Below the pieces are notes generated by a model. The model saw only the letters and a list, made by a program, of their open reading frames with translations, was not told the DNA's origin and did no database searches. A DNA stretch of 12,694 nt from CAYVQE01 sp964633205 (lineage in GTDB: Bacteria; Myxococcota; B64-G9): assembly GCA_964633205.1 (NCBI GenBank), contig CAZWFN010000166.1:1-12694 (forward strand), given 5' to 3'. The position numbers and the translations under genes are program-made. Below are positions 1 to 6,718 of this stretch, piece after piece. Within the stretch, counting starts at the first letter, position 1; the number at the start of each line of letters is the position of its first letter.

Positions 1-126
1 CGCGGCGGCTGGCGGTGGTGCCGCGGCGGCTGGCGGTGGTGCCGCGGCGGCTGGCGGTGGTGCCGCGGCGGCCGGCGGTGGTGTCGCGGCGGCTGGCGGT
101 GGTGCCGCGGCGGCCGGCGGCGGCGC
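1..126 (-). repeat. 21-bp tandem repeat coding for APPPAAA heptads
   Basis: Six contiguous 21-bp units cover bases 1-126; on the plus strand most read CGCGGCGGCTGGCGGTGGTG plus C. Units differ at a few positions (for example GGC for GGCT and a T for the final C). On the coding strand each unit gives one Pro-Pro-Pro-Ala-Ala-Ala/Thr-Ala heptad. The array continues past the window edge, so its full copy number is unknown. Near-identity at the DNA level points to recent expansion by slippage or unequal exchange. Confidence 0.9.
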
Positions 127-663
127 CGAGACCTGTGGCCCGGCGGAAGCGGCCGGGTCCGCGATCGGTTCCGGCGGCTCCGACGGTTGGGGGGCGGGCT
201 CCTGCGGCGTCGCGGCAGGCAGGGGCTGGGTGGAACGCTCCTGCCCGACCGTCTCGATGGACTGCTTCGGCGTATCCCCGACAGCGGAGTCCCGGCCGCT
301 GGCCTGATCGACCACCTGGAAGAACGACGACAGCTCGGCGATCGATCCCAGCCGCTTCCAGGTCTCGCCGCTCTTGGAGATCTCGTCGTCGCGCTCGACC
401 CGCCGTTCCACGATCCACTTCTGCAGCGTGGTCAGCTCCTTGAAACTGAGCACGCTGCCGTCGGCCTTGCGCACCATCCAGTTCTTCTCGGCCGGGGCCG
501 GTTCGCTTTCCTGCTGCGACACCGGCTCGGTCAGCACGAAGGACTTCTTGCGCACCTTGAACAGGTGGCCGCAGTTGCTGCACTTGACGGTGACCCCGGC
601 TTCGGTCACCCGCTCGTCTTCGAACTCGTACTCGCTGCCGCAGCGTTCACACTTGATATCCAT
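1..663 (-). CDS. MJ0042 zinc-ribbon / GYF-like domain protein, C-terminus cut by window edge
   Basis: The first 221 codons are present; the reading frame is still open at base 1. The N-terminus is a zinc ribbon with two CxxC pairs (C5, C8, C28, C31), the spacing of the MJ0042 finger. Residues about 61-115 form a GYF_2-like domain starting NWMVRKADGS and ending near SIAELSSFF, with conserved tryptophans W62, W83 and W102. A Pro/Ala linker follows, and from residue 180 six heptads of APPPAAA type run off the window. The ATG at 663 is chosen because the zinc ribbon starts immediately after it, as in the family; the upstream AAGG is a weak ribosome binding site. The preceding gene ends 79 bases earlier on the same strand and has the same zinc-ribbon and GYF-like pair, so the two look like divergent paralogues in one operon. 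The order ZnR-GYF-proline linker recalls myxobacterial GltJ, but the diagnostic C-terminal part is missing, so function is not assigned. Confidence 0.85.
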   Translation of the reverse strand, partial: MDIKCERCGSEYEFEDERVTEAGVTVKCSNCGHLFKVRKKSFVLTEPVSQQESEPAPAEKNWMVRKADGSVLSFKELTTLQKWIVERRVERDDEISKSGETWKRLGSIAELSSFFQVVDQASGRDSAVGDTPKQSIETVGQERSTQPLPAATPQEPAPQPSEPPEPIADPAASAGPQVSAPPPAAAAPPPAAATPPPAAAAPPPAAAAPPPAAAAPPPAAA

Positions 664-688
664 CGCCTCAGAGCCTTGTCTGCGCCGG

Positions 689-720
689 CCGGCCACCGGC
701 CGCCAGCGGTTGGTGGCCGG
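689..720 (-). other. GC-rich hairpin between the two zinc-ribbon genes
   Basis: CCGGCCACC at 689-697 and GGTGGCCGG at 712-720 are perfect 9-bp inverted repeats around a 14-base loop. The element fills the 79-base spacer between the TPR protein stop and the next start. No T-run follows on the minus strand, so a classical intrinsic terminator is unlikely. It could stabilise the mRNA, attenuate transcription or have no role. Confidence 0.35.
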
Positions 721-742
721 TCCCCCGGCCTGCACCGACCGT

Positions 743-2483
743 TCAACGGTGCTTGATCTGACGGGCCTTGCGCAAGGCCGCCGTGGCCCGCTGCTTATCT
801 CCCAGCCCGGCGAAGGCCTTGGCCAGCCCCTCGAGCGCCTCGACCGAGCCCGGATGCACGCCCAGGGCTCGCTTGAACTCCAGCGCCGCGCGCGAGAAGC
901 GCTTGGCGCGTAGGTCGCGCCGGCCCTGGACCAGGGCCCGGCGGAAGCGCTTCTCCGGATCGGCCTGCTCCGGCTGCACCGGTGCATCGGCCGCGGCCCG
1001 CGGTTCGGCGGCCGCGGTGGCCGGGGCCCAGACGCCGGCGACCTCCAGGGGCAGGTAGGCCGACAGATCCAGCACCCCGTAACGCGTCACCGTCACCGCC
1101 CCGGCGGCCAGCAGCGCCAGCGTGGTCACCACCAGCGCCGACCACAGCAGCCAGCCAGCCCGCGGCGGGCGCAGCGCAGCGTAGGGATCGCGCTCGGGCT
1201 CCGGCTGCGCCGCAGCGCCCACCGGGGCGCCCGGCGGCACGGCCACCACCGGCCGCATGGCCCCCGCATCCAGCGGTCGCGATGGGTCGACCGCCGCCGG
1301 CCCGCCGCCGGCGCTGTCGGCCGCGGCCGCATTGGGCCGCTGGGCCAGCACCTGCTCGGCCGGCTGCCAGTCGCCGCCCGGGGCGGCCACCTGGCAGCCG
1401 GCCACGTCCTCGCGCTCGGCCAGCCAACGGTCCAGTGCCGCGCGCGAGGGAAAGTCGTAGGTCAGCCCGTGGGGGGTGCGCACCCGGAAGCCGCTCAGGG
1501 TCGGGTCCCGCTTGCGGGCCGACTGGGCCCGGATGGCCGAGACGCCAGCCGGCCGGCCGCCGCCGGGCGACACCTCCGCCTCGCCCTCGAGCCGATCCAG
1601 GTTGGGCGTGACCGAGGCTCCGTCCCCCCCGCCCGCGCCCGGGGCTCCGTCCCCCACGCCACCCGCGCCAGGAACTGGGGCTCCGTCCCCCGCGCCACCG
1701 TCCCCCGCGCCAGCCGGGGCTCCGTCCACCGTGCCGCCGACGCCGCCAGCGCCGGCACCGGGGGTGGGCGTGCCGCTCGCCAAGTCCGTCAGCGGGGTGG
1801 TCTGCTCCAGCCCGGCCTGCGGCTGGGCGGCGGGCTTTTCATCGGCCCGGGCCACCGGCGGCGGCTGCACCGCGCTGTCCGGCGCCGCCTGGCCGGCCGC
1901 AGGCTTGCCCGCCGGCGCACCCCCAGCAACCGGTTCCCCGGAAGCCGGCACCGCACCCGGCCCGAAGCNNNNNNNNNNNNNNNNNNNNNNNNNNNNNNNN
2001 NNNNNNNNNNNNNNNNNNNNNNNNNNNNNNNNNNNNNNNNNNNNNNNNNNNNNNNNNNNNNNNNNNNNCGGGCCCGCCCGCCGTAGGGGTGGTGGACTGG
2101 GCCCCACCCGCCGGCGCACCCCCGGCGGCCGGTTCCCCGGCAGCCGGCCCCGCGCCCGGCCCGAAGCCGGGCCCGCCCGCCGTAGGGGTGGTGGACTGGG
2201 CCCCACCCGCCGGCGCACCCCCAGCGGCGGGTTCACCGGAAGCCGGCCCCGCGCCCGGCCCGAAGCCGGGCCCGCCCGCCGTAGGGGTGGTGGATTGGGC
2301 CCCGCCCGCCGGCGCACCCCCAGCGGCGGGTTCACCGGAAGCCGGCCCCGCGCCCGGCCCGAAGGCGGGCTTGACCACGAACTGGTTGCCACACTTGGGG
2401 CACTCGATCTGGGCCCCCACCGCCGGCACCTTCTCGTCGGCCACCCGGTAGGAGGTCTGACAATTGGGACAGGTCGCCTTCAC
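743..2483 (-). CDS. Zinc-ribbon, GYF-like, transmembrane, TPR protein (assembly gap inside)
   Basis: The protein starts MKATCPNCQTSYRVADEKVP, an MJ0042 zinc ribbon with C5/C8 and C28/C31. A 33-residue repeat (FGPGAGPASGEPAAG and onward) occurs three times at about residues 41-139 and then a diverged fourth time. A long Gly/Ala/Pro/Asp linker follows, then a GYF_2-like domain (about 297-345, SGFRVRTPHGLTYDFPSRAA), a membrane helix (about 410-432, WLLWSALVVTTLALLAAG) and a TPR-like helical region (about 475-541). The frame before and after the 100-N run differs, but dropping the Ns gives 546 in-frame codons and continuous repeat phase, so this is one intact gene and not a frameshift. The GTG at 2483 is chosen because the family begins right at MKATCPNC and a GGGAG lies 8 bases upstream; the TTG at 2519 has no suitable binding site. 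The likely topology is a cytoplasmic zinc ribbon and GYF domain with the TPR across the inner membrane. Role unknown; scaffold or polarity function is inference. Confidence 0.85.
1620..1760 (-). repeat. Degenerate Gly/Ala/Asp/Pro-rich linker repeats
   Basis: On the plus strand GGCTCCGTCC recurs at irregular spacing four times within this stretch, embedded in CCCGCGCCAC-like units. It translates on the minus strand as variations of GDGAPGAGGVG. The units are imperfect and variable in length, unlike the clean 99-bp array further upstream in the same gene. It is a flexible linker between the repeat region and the GYF-like domain. Confidence 0.6.
1921..2364 (-). repeat. 99-bp minisatellite (33-residue repeat) interrupted by the gap
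   Basis: Identical landmarks (CCGAAGCCGGGCCCGCCCGC) recur at an exact 99-base interval, for example the GAAG at 2163 and at 2262. Three near-identical units lie right of the N run, and one diverged unit lies left of it. Each unit encodes 33 residues rich in Gly, Ala and Pro with a QSTTPT core. The sequence left of the gap ends in CCGAAGC and that on the right begins CGGGCCCGCC, which is the exact continuation of the unit. The missing DNA is therefore probably zero or a whole number of 99-bp units, and the copy number is uncertain. Confidence 0.9.
1969..2068. other. Assembly gap, 100 N, inside the 99-bp repeat
   Basis: Exactly 100 Ns, a conventional placeholder for a gap of unknown size. The flanks join in perfect repeat phase, and a gap length divisible by three is needed to keep the surrounding gene open; any multiple of 99, including zero, satisfies both conditions. 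Confidence 0.95.
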
Positions 2484-2491
2484 GCCCGGCG

Positions 2492-2496
2492 CTCCC
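2492..2496 (-). promoter_or_regulatory. Ribosome binding site that decides the GTG start of the TPR protein
   Basis: GGGAG on the minus strand, 8 bases before the GTG at 2483. It supports that start over the in-frame TTG at 2519, whose only purine run (AGGG) touches the start codon. Confidence 0.6.
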
Positions 2497-2527
2497 GCTC
2501 TCGTCGCAATCCGCTGCAACCCTGCGT

Positions 2528-2554
2528 ATTATCACGGACGTTGGCCACGCACAA
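2528..2554 (-). promoter_or_regulatory. Possible sigma70-type promoter for the zinc-ribbon operon
   Basis: On the minus strand TTGTGC (2554-2549) is followed after 15 bases by GATAAT (2533-2528), five of six matches to the -10 consensus, in the 93-base spacer after the helicase. The spacing is short and the -35 match is poor. The AT-rich -10 stands out in otherwise GC-rich DNA. It would separate the two zinc-ribbon genes from helicase transcription. Confidence 0.3.
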
Positions 2555-2576
2555 GATCGGCGACTCCCGCGATTGG

Positions 2577-4790
2577 CTACAGCGGCCGCACGTAGTCGGC
2601 CATGACCGACTTGGGCCCGATGGACTCGAACACCACCACCAGCTTGGCACCCCGCGGCGAGGCCTCCACCGAGCGCACCCGGCCGCGGCCGAAGGTGGCG
2701 TGCTCTACCCAGCGGCCGCGCCAGGCAACTGGATCCCCGCCGCCGGCCACCTGGCTGTACTCGTCACCGTAATCGACCACCAGCTCGTCACCGTCCGGCT
2801 CGCCGTCGCCGAAGATGTCGTCCTCGTCGTCCAGGTCGAAGCCGCCGGGCTCGATCAGCTCGCCCGACCGCTCGGCGCCAGCGCCCAGCAGTCCCGGCAC
2901 CTCGCACAGAAAGCGCGACGGCGTGGCGATGCCGTGCCCGCCGGCCAGCGAGCGCGAGCGGGCGTGGCATAGCACCAGCTGCTGGCGGGCGCGGGTCATG
3001 CCCACGTAGAACAGCCGGCGTTCCTCGGCCACGCCGCCGTCGCTGCGGCCGCCGCTGGGGTCGTCGTCCAGCGCCCGGCGGTGCGGCAGCAGGCCCTCCT
3101 CCAGCCCGGTGATGAACACCCGATCGAACTCCAGGCCCTTGGCCGCGTGCAGGGTCATCAGGGTCAGCGCGCCCGAGCGCTCGGCCGCCTGGTCGATGTC
3201 GGTCAGCAGGGCCACGTGCTCCAGAAAGCCGCCCAGGCTCTCGTCCTCGGTGCCGCGGGCGAAGTCCTCGGCCGCGGTGACCAGCTCGCGCAGGTTCTCC
3301 AGCCGGCCCTCGGCCTCCAGGTCACCCCGGCGCTCCAGGGCGGCGGCGTAGCCGGAGCGCTCGATCAGCAGCCCCACCACCTCGGCCGCCGGCCGGCCGG
3401 CGACGCATTCGGCCAGCTCGTCCAGCAGCGCCCGGAAGGCCAGCGCCCGCTTGCGCTCGGTCGCGCGCAACCCGCCCAGGCGCCCGGGGGTGAGCACCTC
3501 GGCGATCGGGCAGTCGTGCTGCTCGGCCAGCGCCACCAGCCGCTGGCGGGTCTGGCGGCCCAGGCCGCGCGGTGGGGTGTTGAGCACCCGCAGCAGGTCG
3601 ACGTCCGAGGCCGGGTTGACCGCCAGCCGCAGGTAGGCCACCAGGTCGCGGATCTCGGCCCGCTCGAAAAAGCGCACCCCGCCCACCACCCGGTAGGGCA
3701 GGCGGTAGAGGCGCACGCCCTCTTCCAACGCCCGGCTCTGGGCGTTGGTGCGGTAGAACACGGCCACCTCGCTCAGGCTGAGCCCGTCGCGCTCGACCGC
3801 CGCGGCGGCGGCCGCGGCCACCTGGCGCGCCTCGTCGCGTTCGTCGCGGCCGACCAGCAGGCTCACCGGCGCACCCGGCGGGGCCTCGGTCCAGAGCCGT
3901 TTTTCGTGGCGGCGCGGGTTGTGGGCGATCAGGTCGCCGGCCGCGCGCAGGATGCTGGCGCTGGAGCGGTAGTTGCGCTCGAGCTTGACCTCGGTGCAGT
4001 CCGGATAGTGCTGGGCGAAGTCGAGGATGTTGCCCACCTCGGCACCGCGCCAACGGTAGATGGACTGGTCGTCATCGCCGACCACGCACAGGTTGGCCGC
4101 GGGCGGGCACAGCTTGCGCAGCAGGGCGAACTGGGCGGCGTCGGTGTCCTGGAACTCGTCGACCAGCACGTACTGAAAGCGCCCGCGCAGCTCGGCCAGC
4201 ACCTCCGGGTGGCGATCGAGCAGGCGGTTGGGCTGCAGCAGCAGGTCGGCGAAGTCGAAGGCGTCGGCCTGGCGCAGCAGCTTGTTGTACAGCGCGTAGA
4301 AGGCCAGCTCGACGCCTTTGAGCCCGGTGCGATCGTCGGGCCGCAGCTGGCGCTTGCAGCGTTCGACCGCGGCCAGCAGGGTCTCGGGCTTGTTCAGCTC
4401 GCGGTCGGCGTCGAGCCGTTCGAGCACCAGCCGGCCGAGGCGCTTGGAGTCGTCGGCGTCGTAGATGCTGAAGTCGCGGCCGCGGCTGTGGTAGTCGGCG
4501 TAGCGCCGCAGCAGCCGGGCGCCGAAGGCGTGGAAGGTCAGCGCCCACAGTCCGGCTGCCGGGCCCACCAGGGCCTCGATGCGCTCGCGCATCTCGCCGG
4601 CCGCCTTGTTGGTGAAGGTCACCGCCAGGATCTGCCACGGCGCCACCCCGCGCTCGCGGATCAGATGCGCGATGCGATGCGTGATCACCCGCGTCTTGCC
4701 CGACCCGGCCCCGGCCAGGATCAAAAGCGGCCCGTCGCCGTGCACCACGGCGCTGAGCTGCTCGGGATTGAGGTCGCGCTCCAGATCCAT
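2577..4790 (-). CDS. pcrA: UvrD/PcrA-type superfamily 1A 3'-5' DNA helicase
   Basis: ATP-dependent helicase for DNA repair and replication-fork maintenance. With the ATG at 4790 it has 737 residues, the usual length. Visible motifs: Q motif LNPEQLSAV (7-15), Walker A AGAGSGKT (26-33), Ia AVTFTNKAAGEM (56-67), motif II DEFQDT (211-216), motif III VVGDDDQSIYRWRGA (236-250), motif IV LERNYRSS (270-277), motif V LMTLHAAKGLEFDRVFI and motif VI EERRLFYVGMTRA. The C-terminus has a strongly acidic linker (DLDDEDDIFGDGEPDGDE) and then a Tudor-like domain (VEHATFGRGRVRSVEA to the end), the part that in PcrA/UvrD contacts RNA polymerase. An in-frame GTG at 4829 would add 13 residues; neither start has a good binding site, and MDLERDLNPEQ matches the family N-terminus. 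It follows the lipoprotein genes by 78 bases and is probably not functionally linked to them. PcrA and UvrD cannot be fully separated by eye. Confidence 0.93.
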   Translation of the reverse strand: MDLERDLNPEQLSAVVHGDGPLLILAGAGSGKTRVITHRIAHLIRERGVAPWQILAVTFTNKAAGEMRERIEALVGPAAGLWALTFHAFGARLLRRYADYHSRGRDFSIYDADDSKRLGRLVLERLDADRELNKPETLLAAVERCKRQLRPDDRTGLKGVELAFYALYNKLLRQADAFDFADLLLQPNRLLDRHPEVLAELRGRFQYVLVDEFQDTDAAQFALLRKLCPPAANLCVVGDDDQSIYRWRGAEVGNILDFAQHYPDCTEVKLERNYRSSASILRAAGDLIAHNPRRHEKRLWTEAPPGAPVSLLVGRDERDEARQVAAAAAAAVERDGLSLSEVAVFYRTNAQSRALEEGVRLYRLPYRVVGGVRFFERAEIRDLVAYLRLAVNPASDVDLLRVLNTPPRGLGRQTRQRLVALAEQHDCPIAEVLTPGRLGGLRATERKRALAFRALLDELAECVAGRPAAEVVGLLIERSGYAAALERRGDLEAEGRLENLRELVTAAEDFARGTEDESLGGFLEHVALLTDIDQAAERSGALTLMTLHAAKGLEFDRVFITGLEEGLLPHRRALDDDPSGGRSDGGVAEERRLFYVGMTRARQQLVLCHARSRSLAGGHGIATPSRFLCEVPGLLGAGAERSGELIEPGGFDLDDEDDIFGDGEPDGDELVVDYGDEYSQVAGGGDPVAWRGRWVEHATFGRGRVRSVEASPRGAKLVVVFESIGPKSVMADYVRPL

Positions 4791-4803
4791 CAGGGGGGCA
4801 TTG

Positions 4804-4860
4804 TGAGCGATCCGGGCCGCGCTGTCCACCGATCAGGACTCGCGGATCGATGATCGCTCA
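4804..4860. other. Perfect 9-bp inverted repeat upstream of the helicase
   Basis: TGAGCGATC at 4804-4812 and GATCGCTCA at 4852-4860 are perfect inverted repeats 39 bases apart, between the stop of the second lipoprotein gene and the helicase start. The interval also holds CGATCA and TGATCG (4830-4835 and 4850-4855). It may be an operator pair or an mRNA stem, and it overlaps the extra codons of the alternative GTG start. No LexA box was recognised. Confidence 0.35.
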
Positions 4861-4868
4861 GGGGCCGA

Positions 4869-6677
4869 TCACTGCGGCAAGGGTGGGCAGTCGGCCGCAG
4901 TCTCGCAATCCTCGCAGCAGCCGTTCCAGCACCAGACATGACCCGCGTTCTGGCACTCGTAGCTGCAGCCGGTCTCGCGGTGGCAAGTGCTGGGACAGCA
5001 CCCCTTGTTGTCGCAGCACATGTGCCCCGGCGGACAGGCATCGCCACCGTTCCACATGCAACCGCACGTCCCATTCCAGCAAAACGGAGCATTCGAGCGA
5101 TCAGGACAGATCCCGGAGACATCACAGGTGCAGACGCCATCGACGCAGGTCTCCCCCGGCCCACAGGCGGCATAGCAGATGCCGCAGCTGTCCTCGCTTT
5201 CCAGCAGGTTGTCACAGTCCTTCGTCCCATCGTGGTGCCAACAGCAGATGTCCAGCAGGGTGCCTTCACAAACGGAATCGTAACTGCAGATGCAGTAGTC
5301 ATGGGGACCGCAATCGGCCGCCGAGAAGGTGTACTCGCCTTCACAGTCCGCATCTCCGTAGCATTGGCACTCCCACTCCCGCAGCTCCAACTGCTCGCAG
5401 AACACCCCGCCCGTCGTGATGGTGCATCTGTCGCCGCACTCCGCACAGTTGTCCGCGTCCCGCTGAATGCAGGTGCCTTCGCAGCACAGCCGATCGATCG
5501 AGCAGTCCTGGACCACCTCGCAGCCGCAGCGGTAGGTGGAAGGGTCGGTCTCCAGGCAGAGAATCCCATTCGGTTGGCGGTGGCAGTTGTTGTTGCATGC
5601 GCCGCAATGGGCGGCGACGCTCAGGTCCTGCTCGCAGCCGTCCGCGGCATCTCGGTTGCAATCGGCGAAGCCGGGTAGGCACTCGAACAAGCATCGGCCG
5701 GCTTCGCATTCGGGATTCTGCGTGTTCAGATACACGGCGATGTCGGCACAGTCGTCCTGACAGCCGCCGCAGTGGCTCACCGCCGCTGGCGTCTCGCAGC
5801 CGTCCGACCGCAGCCCATTGCAGTCATAAAAGCCCGGCAGGCAGGCTTCGTAATCACAGCCTCCGGCTCGGCAGAACACGCCTTCGGCGTGGGCGACCTG
5901 TTGGTTGCAGTCCACCCCGCAGGCTCCGCAGTGCTCGGCCGCGGAGTCGAGCGCGACACACGCCCCCGAACAACACGTCTGCTCGGCCGAGCACTCCGGG
6001 ACATCGCCGCACTTGCACAAGCCCTCGTGGCACCGGCTGGCACCGGGGCCGCAGGACAGACAATCCTCACCACAATGCTCCAGTTCGAAAGACGGGTTGT
6101 TGGGTGTGCAATCCTCGTCCACGAGACCATGGCGGCACTTGCGCACCCCTTGCCAGCAAACCCCGTCGATCTCCCGGTAGCAAATCGCGTCCGCCTCGCA
6201 TTCGACCACGGTGAGCTCGAAGACGAGGCTCGCACTCTGACCCGCACCCGCTTCCGAGCGATCGCGCACCGCGATCTCCAGCTCCCCCGATTGAACCGGT
6301 AGCCGGGGAGCCCGCCCATCCCGATTGTGCAGCTCACCCGTGTCGGGATCGATTTGCAGCCAGTCGAGCGCCCCTTCTTCGTCGAACCGATCGAGCGACC
6401 AGGTGTAGGGCGCGATTCCGCCGCTGGCCGTCAGGGAGGCGCTGTAGTCGGTCTGGCCCACCATCGCATTTGGCAGGTGCCGGCTGTCGATCTCCAGCCG
6501 CCCGGCTTCCACGCATTCACCGCTCGAATTGCAGGCCCTGCCCTCGTCGCAGTCCGCGTTGCCACCGCAATTCGTCTGCACATCCCCGCTTGCCTGACTG
6601 CCCCCGCTGCAGCCGGCCTGTGCGATGGCCGACAGAAGGCACAAAACGGGAAGAAGTATCCGTGCTCTTGCCTTCAT
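4869..6677 (-). CDS. Cysteine-rich lipoprotein with putative Ig-like domain (paralogue 2)
   Basis: Predicted surface lipoprotein of 602 residues. A signal peptide (KARARILLPVLCLLSAIA) ends at a probable lipobox QAGC with lipidated C23; Gln at -3 is unusual. A short Cys-rich stretch (37-55) is followed by a He_PIG-type Ig-like domain at about 60-160 with SGGIAPYTWSL and DWLQIDPDTGEL. The rest is repeated Cys modules: Stig1-like CC(x)nCxCG units (for example 235-257) and MopE-like units such as DCNGLRSDGCET (286-296). By hand count there are 82 cysteines after the lipidated one, an even number. The ATG at 6677 is preceded by AGGGGGA with 6-base spacing; an in-frame extension to 6824 would bury the signal peptide. 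It lies 41 bases after a paralogue of the same layout, so they are probably co-transcribed. Its codons look less GC-biased at third positions than its paralogue. Ligand and role unknown; adhesion or surface binding is inference. Confidence 0.88.
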   Translation of the reverse strand: MKARARILLPVLCLLSAIAQAGCSGGSQASGDVQTNCGGNADCDEGRACNSSGECVEAGRLEIDSRHLPNAMVGQTDYSASLTASGGIAPYTWSLDRFDEEGALDWLQIDPDTGELHNRDGRAPRLPVQSGELEIAVRDRSEAGAGQSASLVFELTVVECEADAICYREIDGVCWQGVRKCRHGLVDEDCTPNNPSFELEHCGEDCLSCGPGASRCHEGLCKCGDVPECSAEQTCCSGACVALDSAAEHCGACGVDCNQQVAHAEGVFCRAGGCDYEACLPGFYDCNGLRSDGCETPAAVSHCGGCQDDCADIAVYLNTQNPECEAGRCLFECLPGFADCNRDAADGCEQDLSVAAHCGACNNNCHRQPNGILCLETDPSTYRCGCEVVQDCSIDRLCCEGTCIQRDADNCAECGDRCTITTGGVFCEQLELREWECQCYGDADCEGEYTFSAADCGPHDYCICSYDSVCEGTLLDICCWHHDGTKDCDNLLESEDSCGICYAACGPGETCVDGVCTCDVSGICPDRSNAPFCWNGTCGCMWNGGDACPPGHMCCDNKGCCPSTCHRETGCSYECQNAGHVWCWNGCCEDCETAADCPPLPQ

Positions 6678-6683
6678 GAACAA

Positions 6684-6690
6684 TCCCCCT
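6684..6690 (-). promoter_or_regulatory. Ribosome binding site of the second lipoprotein gene
   Basis: AGGGGGA on the minus strand, 6 bases before the ATG at 6677. It fixes the start immediately before the signal peptide and rules out the long upstream in-frame extension. Confidence 0.65.
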
Positions 6691-6718
6691 GCTGGGCGGC
6701 GCCGAACCGGGTCATTAC

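Noticed and set aside
743..2483. Frameshifted pseudogene
   Set aside because: The frame change occurs only across a placeholder gap of arbitrary length. Closing the gap in repeat phase restores the frame.
1476..2972. Plus-strand open frame across the 99-bp repeats
   Set aside because: It is a low-complexity Pro/Arg frame that stays open only because the repeat is GC-rich. The minus frame joins a zinc ribbon to a membrane/TPR protein.
3081..4853. 590-codon open frame on the plus strand opposite the helicase
   Set aside because: It is the complement of a clear helicase with all motifs. Its translation has no recognisable domain, and long antisense frames are expected at this GC content.
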